Shown here: piece by piece, positions 35,621-44,503 of the stretch
How the letters are laid out: each line of letters starts with the position of its first letter
Numbering within the stretch: position 1 is the stretch's first letter
Assembly: GCF_004118935.1 (NCBI RefSeq)
Contig: NZ_CP035375.1
Span: forward strand, 2,046,001 to 2,110,000
From: Salinibacterium sp. UTAS2018
GTDB taxonomy: Bacteria; Actinomycetota; Actinomycetes; Actinomycetales; Microbacteriaceae
DNA: 64,000 bases
Direction of reading: 5' to 3'
Made by a program: the position numbers and the translations under genes
Notes under the pieces: generated by a model
Seen by the model: the letters and a program-made list of their open reading frames with translations, nothing else
Databases searched by the model: none
What the model was told of the DNA's origin: nothing

Positions 35621-36679
35621 GTGACCCTGAATATTGACCATCCCCTTCTCGACGGCCGCACAGCTAACTCGCCTATCATCCGGGCCTATCGGGGTGACCG
35701 CCCAGAAACCACTCCCGTCTGGTTCATGCGCCAGGCCGGCCGCTCGCTTCCCGAGTACCGCAAGCTGCGCGAAGGTAACGAGATGCTCGAAGCGTGCCTC
35801 ACGCCCGACCTCGCCAGTGAAATCACAATGCAGCCCGTGCGTCGCCACAACGTCGACGCCGCCATCTTCTTTAGTGACATTGTTATCCCCGCCAAGCTGG
35901 CCGGCGTCGAGGTCGAGATCGTTCCCGGCCGTGGCCCCGTGTTCGCGAACCCGATTCGCACGGCGGCGGATGTCGCCAAGCTGCATCCCATCGACCCTGC
36001 GGCGTTTGCGCCCATCCGCGAGGCTGTCGCGCAAACCGTTGCTCAGTTGGGTACGACGCCGCTCATTGGTTTCGCTGGAGCCCCCTTCACTCTCGCCTCG
36101 TACATGGTCGAGGGCGGCCCGAGCAAGGACCAGCAGCGTGCCCGCACGCTCATGTACTCCGACCCGCAAACGTGGGCGAACCTCCTCAACTGGTGTGCGG
36201 ATGTTGCGGGCGAGTTCTTGATCGCTCAGGTCGAGGCCGGCGCTTCTGCCGTGCAGCTCTTCGACTCCTGGGTCGGTTCGCTCTCGGAACAGCAGTACGT
36301 GCGCCGGGTTGCCCCGCACTCCAAGCGCGTTCTTTCGCACTTGCGCGGCTACGACGTTCCGAAGGTTCACTTCGGTGTCGGCAGCGGCGAAGTGCTGCAG
36401 GCCATGCACTCCATCGGCGCCGACGTGATGGGTGTTGACTGGCGCATCCCGCTCGATGAGGCCGACCGTCGCCTCGGTGGTGGTGTGCCACTTCAAGGCA
36501 ATATCGACCCCGCCCTGCTCGGTGCGCCGTGGCATGTTCTCGAAGCTCACGTGCGCGACGTCATGAACCGCGGCCGCGTTGCTCCCGCTCACGTCGTCAA
36601 CCTGGGTCACGGTGTTGGCCCCGAGACCGACCCGGATGTGCTCACCAAAATCGTGGAGCTCGTTCACCAGGAAGGCTAG
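35621..36679 (+). CDS. hemE: Uroporphyrinogen decarboxylase
   Basis: A 352-residue enzyme converting uroporphyrinogen III to coproporphyrinogen III. The N-terminal signature WFMRQAGRSLPEYR (residues 34-47) carries the catalytic Arg pair. GAPFTLASYMVEGG and the C-terminal VNLGHGVGPETDPD are also typical. GTG start with no ribosome site upstream and only 17 bases from the hemA start; TAATGT at 35609-35614 could be a -10 box for a leaderless mRNA. First gene of the plus-strand heme operon. Confidence 0.95.
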   Translation: MTLNIDHPLLDGRTANSPIIRAYRGDRPETTPVWFMRQAGRSLPEYRKLREGNEMLEACLTPDLASEITMQPVRRHNVDAAIFFSDIVIPAKLAGVEVEIVPGRGPVFANPIRTAADVAKLHPIDPAAFAPIREAVAQTVAQLGTTPLIGFAGAPFTLASYMVEGGPSKDQQRARTLMYSDPQTWANLLNWCADVAGEFLIAQVEAGASAVQLFDSWVGSLSEQQYVRRVAPHSKRVLSHLRGYDVPKVHFGVGSGEVLQAMHSIGADVMGVDWRIPLDEADRRLGGGVPLQGNIDPALLGAPWHVLEAHVRDVMNRGRVAPAHVVNLGHGVGPETDPDVLTKIVELVHQEG

Positions 36680-36683
36680 TGCC

Positions 36684-38009
36684 GTGAGTACGACAGAATT
36701 CACCGTCGTCGGCGGCGGCATTGCCGGGCTCGTCGCTGCGCGCAGGCTCGCGATGGCGGGTCGAACCGTGCGCCTCATTGAGGCAAACGATCATCTCGGT
36801 GGCACCGTGGCATCCCACCTCGTCGGTGGCCTCAATCTGGATGCCGGAGCCGAGAGCTTCGCTACCCGCGGCAATACTGTGGCCGACCTCGCTCGCGAGC
36901 TGGGGCTCGGCGACGACATCGTTTCTCCGGGCGACGAGGGTGCGTGGCTGCAGCCCGTGGATGGCGCAGCCCTGCCGTTGCCCGCCACTGGCATTCTCGG
37001 CATCCCGGCTACGCCGCTCGACAAAGACACCATCGCGGTGATCGGTCTCGGCGGCGCGTTTCGCGCGCAACTCGATTCGCTGATTCCGTGGTTTGGCAAG
37101 CGCACCGATATTTCGCTCGGCGCTCTCGTGCGTCGGCGCATGGGCAAGGCAGTCGTGGAGAAGCTTGTTGCTCCCGTCGTGCACGGCGTGTACTCGCTGC
37201 ACCCCAATGACTTGCCGCTCGACCGCGTCGCGACCCTCACCGAACGCCTCGCGCTGCACGGTTCGCTGGCGGCAGCGGTGCGCTCGATGCGCCACGCGAT
37301 GCCGGCCGGAACAGCGGTTCAGGGCATCCGGGGTGGCATTAATCGGCTCGTCACCGAGCTGGCGGCCGACCTCACGACCTACGGCGTCATCGTCGAATTC
37401 GAGCGCCGCATCGAGAGTGCTGAGGCGCTCGCCGACCTCGACGGCACGGTGATCGTGGCAGCCCCCGGCATCCTCGCTCCGGTTCGCGGCCGTACCGTCA
37501 CACTCGCGACTCTCGTGCTGGATGCACCGGCTCTGGATGCTGAACCGCGCGGTTCGGGAGTGCTCGTTGCGCCCGGCTGCACGAAGGTTTCCGCTCGCGC
37601 GCTCACGCACGCGACGGCGAAGTGGCAGTGGCTGAAAGAACAGGCGGAGGGTCGCCATGTGGTGCGCCTCTCGTATAACGAAGTGCCGGCCGGTGATCTT
37701 GCCGAGGTTGCTCGCCGCGATGCCGAAGTGCTTTTGGGCGTCTCGCTTCCTGCTTCGGCAGTCGTCGACTTTGCTCGCCGTGAATGGACTCGCCCCGCAC
37801 CGCTGGCCCCCGCTGAACGCACGGATGGCGTGGTCGTTGTCGGTGAAACCGTCGGCGGCACCGGGCTAACCGGCATCGTCACGCACGCCAACGCTGCGGT
37901 CGACCGACTGCTGGCGCTCGCTGACTCAGAGGCGGTGAGCGACGGCAGTGCGGTAGCTGCTGAGGCCACCGGCGACGGGCCGACCACGCCCGCCAACGAG
38001 GTAAACTAG
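36684..38009 (+). CDS. hemY: Coproporphyrinogen III / protoporphyrinogen oxidase
   Basis: A 441-residue flavoprotein beginning GTG at 36684, 4 bases after hemE. FAD-binding VVGGGIAGLVAARRLA at residues 7-22; the chain ends with VVGETVGGTGLTGIVTHA, which binds FAD at the C-terminus. In Gram-positive and actinobacterial coproporphyrin-dependent pathways this enzyme (CgoX) oxidises coproporphyrinogen III to coproporphyrin III. The HemQ and HemH genes directly downstream agree. A Ser/Ala/Thr-rich tail of about 30 residues follows the last conserved motif. Confidence 0.92.
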   Translation: MSTTEFTVVGGGIAGLVAARRLAMAGRTVRLIEANDHLGGTVASHLVGGLNLDAGAESFATRGNTVADLARELGLGDDIVSPGDEGAWLQPVDGAALPLPATGILGIPATPLDKDTIAVIGLGGAFRAQLDSLIPWFGKRTDISLGALVRRRMGKAVVEKLVAPVVHGVYSLHPNDLPLDRVATLTERLALHGSLAAAVRSMRHAMPAGTAVQGIRGGINRLVTELAADLTTYGVIVEFERRIESAEALADLDGTVIVAAPGILAPVRGRTVTLATLVLDAPALDAEPRGSGVLVAPGCTKVSARALTHATAKWQWLKEQAEGRHVVRLSYNEVPAGDLAEVARRDAEVLLGVSLPASAVVDFARREWTRPAPLAPAERTDGVVVVGETVGGTGLTGIVTHANAAVDRLLALADSEAVSDGSAVAAEATGDGPTTPANEVN

Positions 38010-38025
38010 TTAGGTTCACCTAACT
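38008..38025. promoter_or_regulatory. Iron-box-like palindrome (AGTTAGGTTCACCTAACT)
   Basis: An 8-2-8 perfect inverted repeat overlapping the hemY stop and lying 42 bases before hemQ. The half sites TTAGGT and ACCTAA equal the outer arms of the DtxR/IdeR iron box (TTAGGTTAG...CTAACCTAA), but the usual five central bases are missing. It may be an iron-responsive operator inside the operon or part of the hemQ leader structure. Only its shape supports the call. Confidence 0.4.
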
Positions 38026-38033
38026 CACAGGTA

Positions 38034-38065
38034 TTCTCCCCATTTGCCCAGAAGGCAGGGGAGAG
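38034..38065 (+). promoter_or_regulatory. Leader hairpin covering the hemQ ribosome binding site
   Basis: TCTCCCC (38035-38041) pairs with GGGGAGA (38058-38064), and inside it TGCC (38045-38048) pairs with GGCA (38054-38057). The right arm is the hemQ Shine-Dalgarno (GGGGAGAG), ending 1-2 bases before the ATG at 38067. When folded it would block initiation at that ATG; the second ATG at 38076 lies just outside. No T-run follows, which argues against a terminator. Confidence 0.55.
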
Positions 38066-38066
38066 A

Positions 38067-38747
38067 ATGGAAGACATGACCGACGTCGAGAAGACCACCG
38101 AAGTTTTGGGCTACACCCTGTGGGCGGTGTTCCGTCGCGACCCGCACCACCCTGCCGGTGCGGGCGATCTGGCTCCGGCCGTTGCGGCCGTTGAAGCCCG
38201 CGGAGTCACCGTTCGTGGCTTCTACGATGTGTCGGGATTGCGGGCCGACGCCGACCTCATGGTCTGGCTGCACGGCAACAACCCCGAAGACATCCAGTGG
38301 GCCCTGCGTGAACTGCGCCGCAGCGAGCCGCTCGTCTCGTTGCTCCCCACCTGGAACGCCATGGGAGTGCACCGCGACGCCGAGTTCTCCAAGAGTCACA
38401 TGCCCGCGTTCATGCGCGGCAAGGAGCCCGAAGCCTGGCTCACCATTTACCCCTTCGTGCGTAGCTACGAGTGGTACCTGCTGCCCGACGACGAGCGCAG
38501 CACGATGCTCCGCGACCACGGTATGAAGGGCTCCGAGATGCCGCAGGTGCTCGCCAACACCGTCGCGAGCTTTGCACTCGGCGACTACGAGTGGATGCTC
38601 GCGCTCGAAGCCCCCGAACTCGTTGATCTCGTTGATCTCATGCGTCACCTTCGCCAGACGGATGCCCGCATGCACGTGCGCGAAGAGGTGCCGTTCTACA
38701 CGGGCCGCCGCATCACGCTCGACGAGATTGCCGAGGTGCTGTCGTGA
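38067..38747 (+). CDS. hemQ: Coproheme decarboxylase (HemQ)
   Basis: A 226-residue member of the chlorite-dismutase fold. It decarboxylates coproheme III to heme b with H2O2, the last step of the coproporphyrin-dependent route. The AEFSKSHMPAFMRG stretch and YPFVRSYEWYLLPDDER, with the Tyr/Trp substrate residues, identify it; RHTGRRI-like coproheme contacts are seen in FYTGRRI near the end. The ATG at 38067 has GGGGAGAG adjacent; ATG 38076 could also serve. Its stop overlaps the hemH start (GTGA). Its presence excludes a classical protoporphyrin-only pathway. Confidence 0.93.
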   Translation: MEDMTDVEKTTEVLGYTLWAVFRRDPHHPAGAGDLAPAVAAVEARGVTVRGFYDVSGLRADADLMVWLHGNNPEDIQWALRELRRSEPLVSLLPTWNAMGVHRDAEFSKSHMPAFMRGKEPEAWLTIYPFVRSYEWYLLPDDERSTMLRDHGMKGSEMPQVLANTVASFALGDYEWMLALEAPELVDLVDLMRHLRQTDARMHVREEVPFYTGRRITLDEIAEVLS

Positions 38748-39913
38748 CTCGCATTCTGGGAGCAACGGATGCCGCAGCATCCGGCCCCGAACACGTTGAA
38801 GAAGCGGTGGCCTACGACGCCATTCTGCTCGCCAGCTTTGGCGGGCCCGAGGGTCAAGACGACGTCATCCCGTTCTTGCGCAATGTCACACGCGGCCGCG
38901 GCATCCCCGAAGAGCGCCTCGAAGAGGTTGCGCACCACTACCGCGCCTTCGGTGGCGTGAGCCCCATCAACGACCAGAACCGCGAACTCAAGGCCGCCCT
39001 CGAAGCGGAGCTTGCTCGCCGAGGCATCGACCTGCCGGTCATTTGGGGAAACCGTAACTGGAACCCCTACTTGAGCGACGCGCTCACCGAAGCGAACGAG
39101 CGAGGGTTTAAGAAGCTCATCGCCGTGGGCACGAGCGCGTACAGCTCGTACTCGAGCTGCCGCCAGTACCGCGAAGACTACGCAATCGCGCTCGAGCAGA
39201 CCGGTCTCGAAGGCACGATCCAGATCGACAAGGTGCGCCAGTTCTTCGACCACCCCGGTTTTGTGCAGCCGTTCATCGACGGTGTGCGCGAGGGCCTCGC
39301 GAAGGTGGCCGCTCAGGGCATTGCTCCCGAGAAGACGCACGTGCTCTTTGCTACTCACTCGATTCCCTCCACGGATGCTGCCAAGAGTGGCCCCGATTTC
39401 CGTGGCTTTGGTGAGGGTGGCGCGTACGCAGCGCAGCACCTCGCGGTCGCTGAAGTTGTGATGGCAGCGCAGGCGAGCGATTCGCCTGACGCCCCGCTGC
39501 CCGCGCACAGCCTCGTGTACCAGTCGCGCAGCGGCCCGCCCTCGATGCCGTGGCTTGAGCCCGACATCAACGATGCGATTGATGCGCTCGCCGCCGATGG
39601 CATCGAAGCGGTCGTCATTGTTCCGGTCGGCTTCATCTCCGACCACATGGAAGTGAAGTGGGATCTCGATACGGAGGCGCTTGAAACCGCGGGAGGCCAC
39701 AACATGTTTGCCGTCCGCGTTCCGACGCCTGGCGTGCATCCGGCATTCGTCACGGGTCTCGTCGACCTCGTGTTGGAGCGCCGGGATGGAGTGCCGGCGG
39801 CAGATCGCCCCGCACTGACTAAGCTCGGCCCCTGGTACGACGTGTGTCGTCCCGGGTGCTGTGAGAATGTGCGGCTCGGCTTTAAGCGCGCAGCCGCGGG
39901 GGTAGCACCGTGA
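38744..39913 (+). CDS. hemH: Coproporphyrin III ferrochelatase
   Basis: A 389-residue ferrochelatase (CpfC) that inserts Fe2+ into coproporphyrin III. LLASFGGPEGQDDVIPFLRN and YRAFGGVSPIN are typical. The metal-site region includes FATHSIP (His) and the C-terminal PVGFISDHMEVKWDLD (Glu). It starts with GTG overlapping hemQ by 4 bases and ends in a GTGA overlap with hemC. The length is slightly above average owing to a 20-residue N-terminal extension. The C-terminal DVCRPGCCEN has the Cys cluster that may hold an Fe-S cluster, as in several actinobacterial ferrochelatases. Confidence 0.93.
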   Translation: MTRILGATDAAASGPEHVEEAVAYDAILLASFGGPEGQDDVIPFLRNVTRGRGIPEERLEEVAHHYRAFGGVSPINDQNRELKAALEAELARRGIDLPVIWGNRNWNPYLSDALTEANERGFKKLIAVGTSAYSSYSSCRQYREDYAIALEQTGLEGTIQIDKVRQFFDHPGFVQPFIDGVREGLAKVAAQGIAPEKTHVLFATHSIPSTDAAKSGPDFRGFGEGGAYAAQHLAVAEVVMAAQASDSPDAPLPAHSLVYQSRSGPPSMPWLEPDINDAIDALAADGIEAVVIVPVGFISDHMEVKWDLDTEALETAGGHNMFAVRVPTPGVHPAFVTGLVDLVLERRDGVPAADRPALTKLGPWYDVCRPGCCENVRLGFKRAAAGVAP

Positions 39914-40824
39914 CCGTTATTCGTATTGGCACTAGAGGCAGCACGCTCGCCATGGCGCAGACCACCACGGTGGCGCGCCAGCTCGAAAGCAAGACCGGTG
40001 TTGAGACGGAGATCATCCCGATCTCCACTCAGGGCGACCGCTCGACCGAGTCACTGTCGACCATTGGCGGCCAGGGCGTTTTCGCGAACGCCCTTCGCGA
40101 AGCGCTGCTCGCCGGTGAGTGCGATGTCGTCGTTCACTCCTTGAAAGATCTACCGACCGCCAACGTGCCCGGCCTCACGATTGCTGCCGTGCCCAAGCGC
40201 GTCGACGAACGCGACGTGCTGTGCGCCCGCGACGAACTCACTCTTGAGACCCTTCCGGCTGGTGCCCGTGTCGGCACCGGTTCGCCGCGTCGTCAAGCAC
40301 AGTTGCGTTCGCGGCGCCCCGACCTTGAGGTCGTTGACATTCGCGGCAACATCGACTCGCGTCTCGACAAGGTGACGAACGGTGAGTTGGATGCCGTCAT
40401 CCTTGCCGCTGCTGGCCTCGATCGTGCCGGTCGTGCTGCTGCCATCACCGAATACCTCGGCATCTCGGGTTGGCCCACCGCTCCCGGTCAGGGTGCTCTC
40501 GCGATCGAAGTTCGCGACGGCGACGAGAAGCTCGTCAGGGTGCTCGACCACAAGCCCAGCCGCACCAAGACCGACGCCGAACGCTACGTTCTCGCGATGT
40601 TGGACGCCGGATGCTCGGCTCCCCTCGGAGCCCACGCCGTGATCGACGACGGCCTCATCTTCTTAGATGCGCGGGTCTACGCCCTCGACGGCTCCCGCTA
40701 CGTCACCAGCTCGCACGCGCTGTATGTCAACGATGTCGAAGACCCGGCGCGCGAGGTTGCCCAGCGGGTCGCCGACGAACTGCTGGCTCAGGGTGCTGGG
40801 GATCTCACCGGAGCTCGAGCGTGA
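39910..40824 (+). CDS. hemC: Hydroxymethylbilane synthase
   Basis: A 304-residue porphobilinogen deaminase. Cys235 in [10 protein letters not shown] attaches the dipyrromethane cofactor. [23 protein letters not shown] and [14 protein letters not shown] are the other standard motifs. GTG start overlaps the hemH stop, and its stop overlaps the hemB start, so hemH-hemC-hemB are tightly coupled. It polymerises four porphobilinogens into hydroxymethylbilane, used by the HemD encoded at 44504. Confidence 0.95.
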   Translation: MTVIRIGTRGSTLAMAQTTTVARQLESKTGVETEIIPISTQGDRSTESLSTIGGQGVFANALREALLAGECDVVVHSLKDLPTANVPGLTIAAVPKRVDERDVLCARDELTLETLPAGARVGTGSPRRQAQLRSRRPDLEVVDIRGNIDSRLDKVTNGELDAVILAAAGLDRAGRAAAITEYLGISGWPTAPGQGALAIEVRDGDEKLVRVLDHKPSRTKTDAERYVLAMLDAGCSAPLGAHAVIDDGLIFLDARVYALDGSRYVTSSHALYVNDVEDPAREVAQRVADELLAQGAGDLTGARA

Positions 40825-41816
40825 TCATCCGCCCCCGTCGTTTGCGGTCGACCCCGGCGATGCGTCGTCTGGTCGCCGAGAACCGCACTCACCCCAACCA
40901 GCTGATTTTGCCGATGTTCGTGCGCGAAGGTCTGAGCGAACCGGTGCCGATTAGCTCGATGCCGGGCGTGCAGCAGCACTCGCTTGACTCGATGCGCCGC
41001 GCGATTGCCGAAGCCGCCGAGCTGGGCGTCGGTGGCGTCATGCTGTTCGGTGTTCCGGAGCACAAGGATGCCGAGGGCTCGGGCGCGATTGACCCGAACG
41101 GAATCCTCAACGTCGCCACCCGCGCGGCTGTCGCCGAGGCCGGGGACGCCCTCGTGGTGCAAACCGATCTCTGCCTCGACGAATTCACCGACCACGGGCA
41201 CTGCGGGGTGCTGCGCGAGCGCATCCACCCCGTGACCGGTACGAGCGAACTCATCGTCGACAACGACGCCTCGCTTGAGCGCTACCGCGAAATGGGCGTT
41301 GCCCAAGCCGAAGCTGGTTCTCAGCTGCTCGGCCTCAGCGGCATGATGGACGGCCAGGTTGCCGAAGTGCGCGACGCGCTCGACACCGCCGGTTACACCG
41401 ACACCCCCTTGCTCGGTTACGCCGCCAAGTACGCCTCCGCGTTCTATGGACCGTTCCGCGAAGCCGTGCAGTCCTCGCTTGAGGGCGACCGTCGCGCGTA
41501 CCAGCAGAACCCGGCCAACCGCCGCGAAGGCATCCGCGAAGTCGAACTCGATATCGATGAAGGCGCCGACGTCGTGATGGTCAAGCCGGCCATGAGCTTT
41601 CTCGACGTGCTGGCCGACGCCAGCGCGATCAGCAGCGTGCCCGTGTGGGCGTACCAAGTCTCCGGCGAATACGCGATGATCGAGGCCGCCGCCGCAAACG
41701 GCTGGATCGACCGCCGCCGCGCAATCGAAGAATCAGTACTCAGCATCCAGAGGGCCGGCGCCGAAGCGGTACTCACCTACTACGCAACCGAACTTGCAGA
41801 ATGGCTACGCCGATGA
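40821..41816 (+). CDS. hemB: Porphobilinogen synthase (5-aminolevulinate dehydratase)
   Basis: A 331-residue enzyme condensing two 5-aminolevulinates. Schiff-base lysines are Lys203 in [14 protein letters not shown] and Lys255 in [10 protein letters not shown]. The metal motif reads [14 protein letters not shown], with Asp in place of the second Cys of zinc enzymes, pointing to a zinc-independent (Mg-type) active site. GTG at 40821 is the start within GTGA; longer upstream frames run over hemC. The stop overlaps hemL (ATGA). Confidence 0.95.
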   Translation: MIIRPRRLRSTPAMRRLVAENRTHPNQLILPMFVREGLSEPVPISSMPGVQQHSLDSMRRAIAEAAELGVGGVMLFGVPEHKDAEGSGAIDPNGILNVATRAAVAEAGDALVVQTDLCLDEFTDHGHCGVLRERIHPVTGTSELIVDNDASLERYREMGVAQAEAGSQLLGLSGMMDGQVAEVRDALDTAGYTDTPLLGYAAKYASAFYGPFREAVQSSLEGDRRAYQQNPANRREGIREVELDIDEGADVVMVKPAMSFLDVLADASAISSVPVWAYQVSGEYAMIEAAAANGWIDRRRAIEESVLSIQRAGAEAVLTYYATELAEWLRR

Positions 41817-43219
41817 GCACCAGCACCCCGAACAGCGTCACCACAAGCGGCACCACCCCCGCAGCCCCCGTCACCAACCAGCAGTCGTTCGACCGCGCTC
41901 GCGGCGTGCTGCCGGGCGGAGTGAACTCGCCCGTGCGCGCCTTCGGCTCCGTCGGTGGAACGCCTCGCTTCTACGTGAAGGCCGCAGGTTCTTACGTGAC
42001 GGATGTTGAGGGCCGGTCGTACATCGACCTCGTCAACTCGTGGGGCCCCGCCATCCTCGGCCACGCTCATCCCGAAGTGATCGACGCCGTTCAGCAGGCA
42101 GCGTCGCGCGGCCTCGGCTTTGGAGCATCCACTCCCGCCGAGACCGAGCTCGCCGAACTCGTGCGGGCCCGCATTAGCGTCGGGGGAGTGAGCCCGATCG
42201 AACGCTTGCGCCTCGTTTCCACCGGCACCGAAGCGACCATGACGGCCATCCGCCTCGCTCGCGGTGCCACTGGCCGTCGCTTGCTCGTGAAGTTCGCCGG
42301 GCACTACCACGGCCACTCCGACGGGCTCCTCGCCGAAGCAGGCTCTGGCCTTGCAACGCTGTCCATGCCCGGCTCCGCTGGCGTCACCGCCGAGACTGCC
42401 GCGCAGACCCTCGTCATTGAGTACAACAACATTGCAGCGCTCGAGCAGGTCTTCGCCGAACACGGCCACGACATCGCCGGCGTGATCTTCGAAGCCGCCG
42501 CCGCGAACATGGGTGTTCTCGCCCCGCAGCCCGGCTTCAACGAAGCCATCGTGCGCATCGCCCACGAGCACGGCGCCCTCGCGATCAGCGACGAAGTTCT
42601 CACGGGCTTCCGCGTCGACCCCGCTGGCTACTGGGGCTTGGATGCTCGCGCCGCAGCGGCCGCGAACCCCGAAGCCCCTGAGGCGCGCTGGGTTCCCGAC
42701 CTCTTCACCTTTGGCAAGGTCATTGGTGGCGGGATGCCGTTGGCCGCCCTGGGCGGTTCGGCTCGCATCATGGAATTGCTGGCCCCCCTCGGCCCCGTCT
42801 ACCAAGCCGGCACCCTCAGCGGAAACCCCGTCGCCGTCGCTGCGGGCCTCGCTACGCTGCGGCTCGCTGACGACGCCGTGTATTCGCGGCTCAACCAGGT
42901 TGCCGAAACCCTCTCGACCGAAACGTCGGCCGCCCTCTCCGCCGAGGGTGTTGAGCACGTCGTGCAGCACGCGGGCAACCTGTTCTCGTTTGTGTTCTCC
43001 GGCACCGAACCGCTGAACTTCGCGGACGTGAAGGCTCAGCAGGGTTACCGCTACGCTCCCTTCTTCCACTCCATGCTCGACTCCGGGGTGTCGTTGCCTC
43101 CAAGCGTGTTTGAGGCGTGGTTCGTCTCGGCCGCCCACGACGACGGTGTGGTCTCGAAGATTGTGGAGGCACTGCCCGCTGCCGCGAAGGCTGCTGCCGC
43201 AGCATCTGCCCCGCAGTAA
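41813..43219 (+). CDS. hemL: Glutamate-1-semialdehyde 2,1-aminomutase
   Basis: A 468-residue PLP enzyme that makes 5-aminolevulinate from glutamate-1-semialdehyde. PLP Lys302 is in [12 protein letters not shown]; the N-terminal [13 protein letters not shown] and CGLGFG-like [10 protein letters not shown] motifs are present. ATG 41813 overlaps the hemB stop; the ATG at 41801 is less likely because it overlaps more. Last gene of the tightly packed heme operon. A Thr/Ser/Ala-rich N-terminal stretch of about 20 residues precedes the fold. The product feeds hemB. Confidence 0.95.
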   Translation: MSTSTPNSVTTSGTTPAAPVTNQQSFDRARGVLPGGVNSPVRAFGSVGGTPRFYVKAAGSYVTDVEGRSYIDLVNSWGPAILGHAHPEVIDAVQQAASRGLGFGASTPAETELAELVRARISVGGVSPIERLRLVSTGTEATMTAIRLARGATGRRLLVKFAGHYHGHSDGLLAEAGSGLATLSMPGSAGVTAETAAQTLVIEYNNIAALEQVFAEHGHDIAGVIFEAAAANMGVLAPQPGFNEAIVRIAHEHGALAISDEVLTGFRVDPAGYWGLDARAAAAANPEAPEARWVPDLFTFGKVIGGGMPLAALGGSARIMELLAPLGPVYQAGTLSGNPVAVAAGLATLRLADDAVYSRLNQVAETLSTETSAALSAEGVEHVVQHAGNLFSFVFSGTEPLNFADVKAQQGYRYAPFFHSMLDSGVSLPPSVFEAWFVSAAHDDGVVSKIVEALPAAAKAAAAASAPQ

Positions 43220-43395
43220 TCGAACGCGGCAGGTTACACGCCTGCAAACTCTGTGTGAGTTCGGGCGGTTGGGCTATGCCTATCTGAGAATATGCTCCAA
43301 ACTAGCTACCTGCGATAACAGAAAACCCTGACCACGGGGTGCAGCTATCGCGAGTATGTTGGAATAACCAACCGCCAATAGAAACGGAGTTCGCC

Positions 43396-43779
43396 ATGAA
43401 GGGCAAGATCCTCCTAGTAGTAGGACTCGGCATCGGCTATGTGCTCGGAACCCGCGCAGGTCGCGAGAAGTACGAGAAGATCAAGGCCACGGCCGGCAAG
43501 CTGTGGAACGATCCCCGCATCACGCAGCAGCGCCATAACGCTGAAGACTTTGTGAAAGACAAGGCCCCGGATGTCGCGGAGTTCCTCGCCGACGGCGCCA
43601 AGAAGGTCGTTAAGCAGGTTGCGAGCAGCAAGAACAGCAGCAGCAACGCTTCAAGCAACGCTTCAAGCACCACTGCGTCGAAGTCGTCGACGTCCTCGAG
43701 CAGCGCTGCAAAAAAGAAGCCTGCCACCAAGAAGTCTTCGTCATCGACATCAACGACGAAGTCCACTAACTCGAAGTAG
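43396..43779 (+). CDS. YtxH-like small membrane protein
   Basis: A 127-residue protein with one N-terminal membrane segment (ILLVVGLGIGYVLGTRAGRE, about residues 4-23), a helical part, and a Ser/Lys/Thr-rich tail from about 78 to the end. The LGTRAGREKYEKI pattern is common in actinobacterial YtxH/DUF-type proteins. ATG at 43396 follows a GAAACGGAG ribosome site. It starts a three-gene set with a holin-like protein and a DUF3618 protein, 8 bases and 1-base overlap apart. The set lies between hemL and hemD. Function is unknown; stress or envelope roles are guessed for the family. Confidence 0.7.
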   Translation: MKGKILLVVGLGIGYVLGTRAGREKYEKIKATAGKLWNDPRITQQRHNAEDFVKDKAPDVAEFLADGAKKVVKQVASSKNSSSNASSNASSTTASKSSTSSSSAAKKKPATKKSSSSTSTTKSTNSK

Positions 43780-43787
43780 GGGCTGCC

Positions 43788-44216
43788 ATGAACGGTGACA
43801 CACCGAAGTCAGACCCGCAGCGCGAACCTAAGCGTTCGCTCGCTGCGCTTATCGCCGACGTTCCTCGCCTTCTGGGCGATCTCGTTCGTGGTGAAATCGA
43901 ATCGCTCAAAAGCGAGATGGTCGGCAAGCTCAAGAACGCCGGAATCGGCATCGGGCTATTTGCGGGAGCCGCGTTCTTCGCGCTCTTTGCGCTCATGGTT
44001 CTTATCGCTGCCGCGGTTCTCGGCTTCGCTGAAGTGATGCCCGCCTGGGCCGCCGCCCTAGTGGTGGCCGGCATTCTTCTCGTCATCGTGGCAATTCTTG
44101 TGTTCGTGGGGATCACGCTCGTCAAAAAGGGCACCCCGCCAGCTCCGACCGAGACAATCGAAAGTATTAAGAGCGACGTTCGTGCCATCAAAGGCACCCG
44201 AAAGCGGAGGTCATAA
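43788..44216 (+). CDS. Phage holin-family / actinobacterial Holin-X-like membrane protein
   Basis: A 142-residue protein with a soluble N-terminus of about 50 residues and two membrane helices (LFAGAAFFALFALMVLIAAA and AALVVAGILLVIVAILVFVG). The N-terminal SLAALIADVPRLLGDLVRGE segment is typical of the family. It is chromosomal and next to YtxH-like and DUF3618 proteins, a conserved trio in Micrococcales, so a phage origin is unlikely. Its TAA stop overlaps the next ATG by one base. Confidence 0.7.
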   Translation: MNGDTPKSDPQREPKRSLAALIADVPRLLGDLVRGEIESLKSEMVGKLKNAGIGIGLFAGAAFFALFALMVLIAAAVLGFAEVMPAWAAALVVAGILLVIVAILVFVGITLVKKGTPPAPTETIESIKSDVRAIKGTRKRRS

Positions 44217-44461
44217 TGTCTGACAGCATCAACGTGAAAGAAAACGCCAGCGACAACATCGAGAAGGCTCGCGCCGAACTTGAGAGCACGCTCGACGCTA
44301 TCGAAGACAAGTTCAACGTCGGCAAGCGGGTTGACGAAGTAACCACTCGCGTTCGCGACTCCTACGAGACCAATCCTCTTCCGTGGATTGTTGGCGCTGC
44401 AGCAGCGGCTGTCTCAGTTGTTGCCGTCATCGCGTGGGCAATTCTTAGCGACGACGACTAG
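44216..44461 (+). CDS. DUF3618 protein
   Basis: An 81-residue protein with an acidic N-terminal helix (IEKARAELESTLDAIEDKFN) and a single C-terminal membrane helix (about residues 58-76). This is the DUF3618 layout. Third member of the small envelope trio. Its role is not known. Confidence 0.75.
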   Translation: MSDSINVKENASDNIEKARAELESTLDAIEDKFNVGKRVDEVTTRVRDSYETNPLPWIVGAAAAAVSVVAVIAWAILSDDD

Positions 44462-44475
44462 CTCGATTAGCGTCT

Positions 44476-44496
44476 TACTCCCCAACGGGGGGAGTA
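44476..44496 (+). promoter_or_regulatory. Hairpin over the hemD ribosome binding site
   Basis: TACTCCCC (44476-44483) pairs with GGGGAGTA (44489-44496) around a 5-base loop. The right arm holds GGGGAG, the ribosome site for the ATG at 44504. It resembles the hemQ leader hairpin in sequence (CTCCCC / GGGGAG). It could be translational control or a weak terminator for the trio upstream; no T-run is present. Confidence 0.5.
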
Positions 44497-44503
44497 TAGG
44501 AAC

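Noticed and set aside
41780..43138. 452-codon minus-strand frame opposite hemL
   Set aside because: hemL is certain on the plus strand; the antisense frame is a codon-bias shadow without ribosome site or motif.
43788..44216. Holin-like gene as evidence for a prophage
   Set aside because: No other phage genes are nearby, and the YtxH/holin-like/DUF3618 trio is a chromosomal set in this group.
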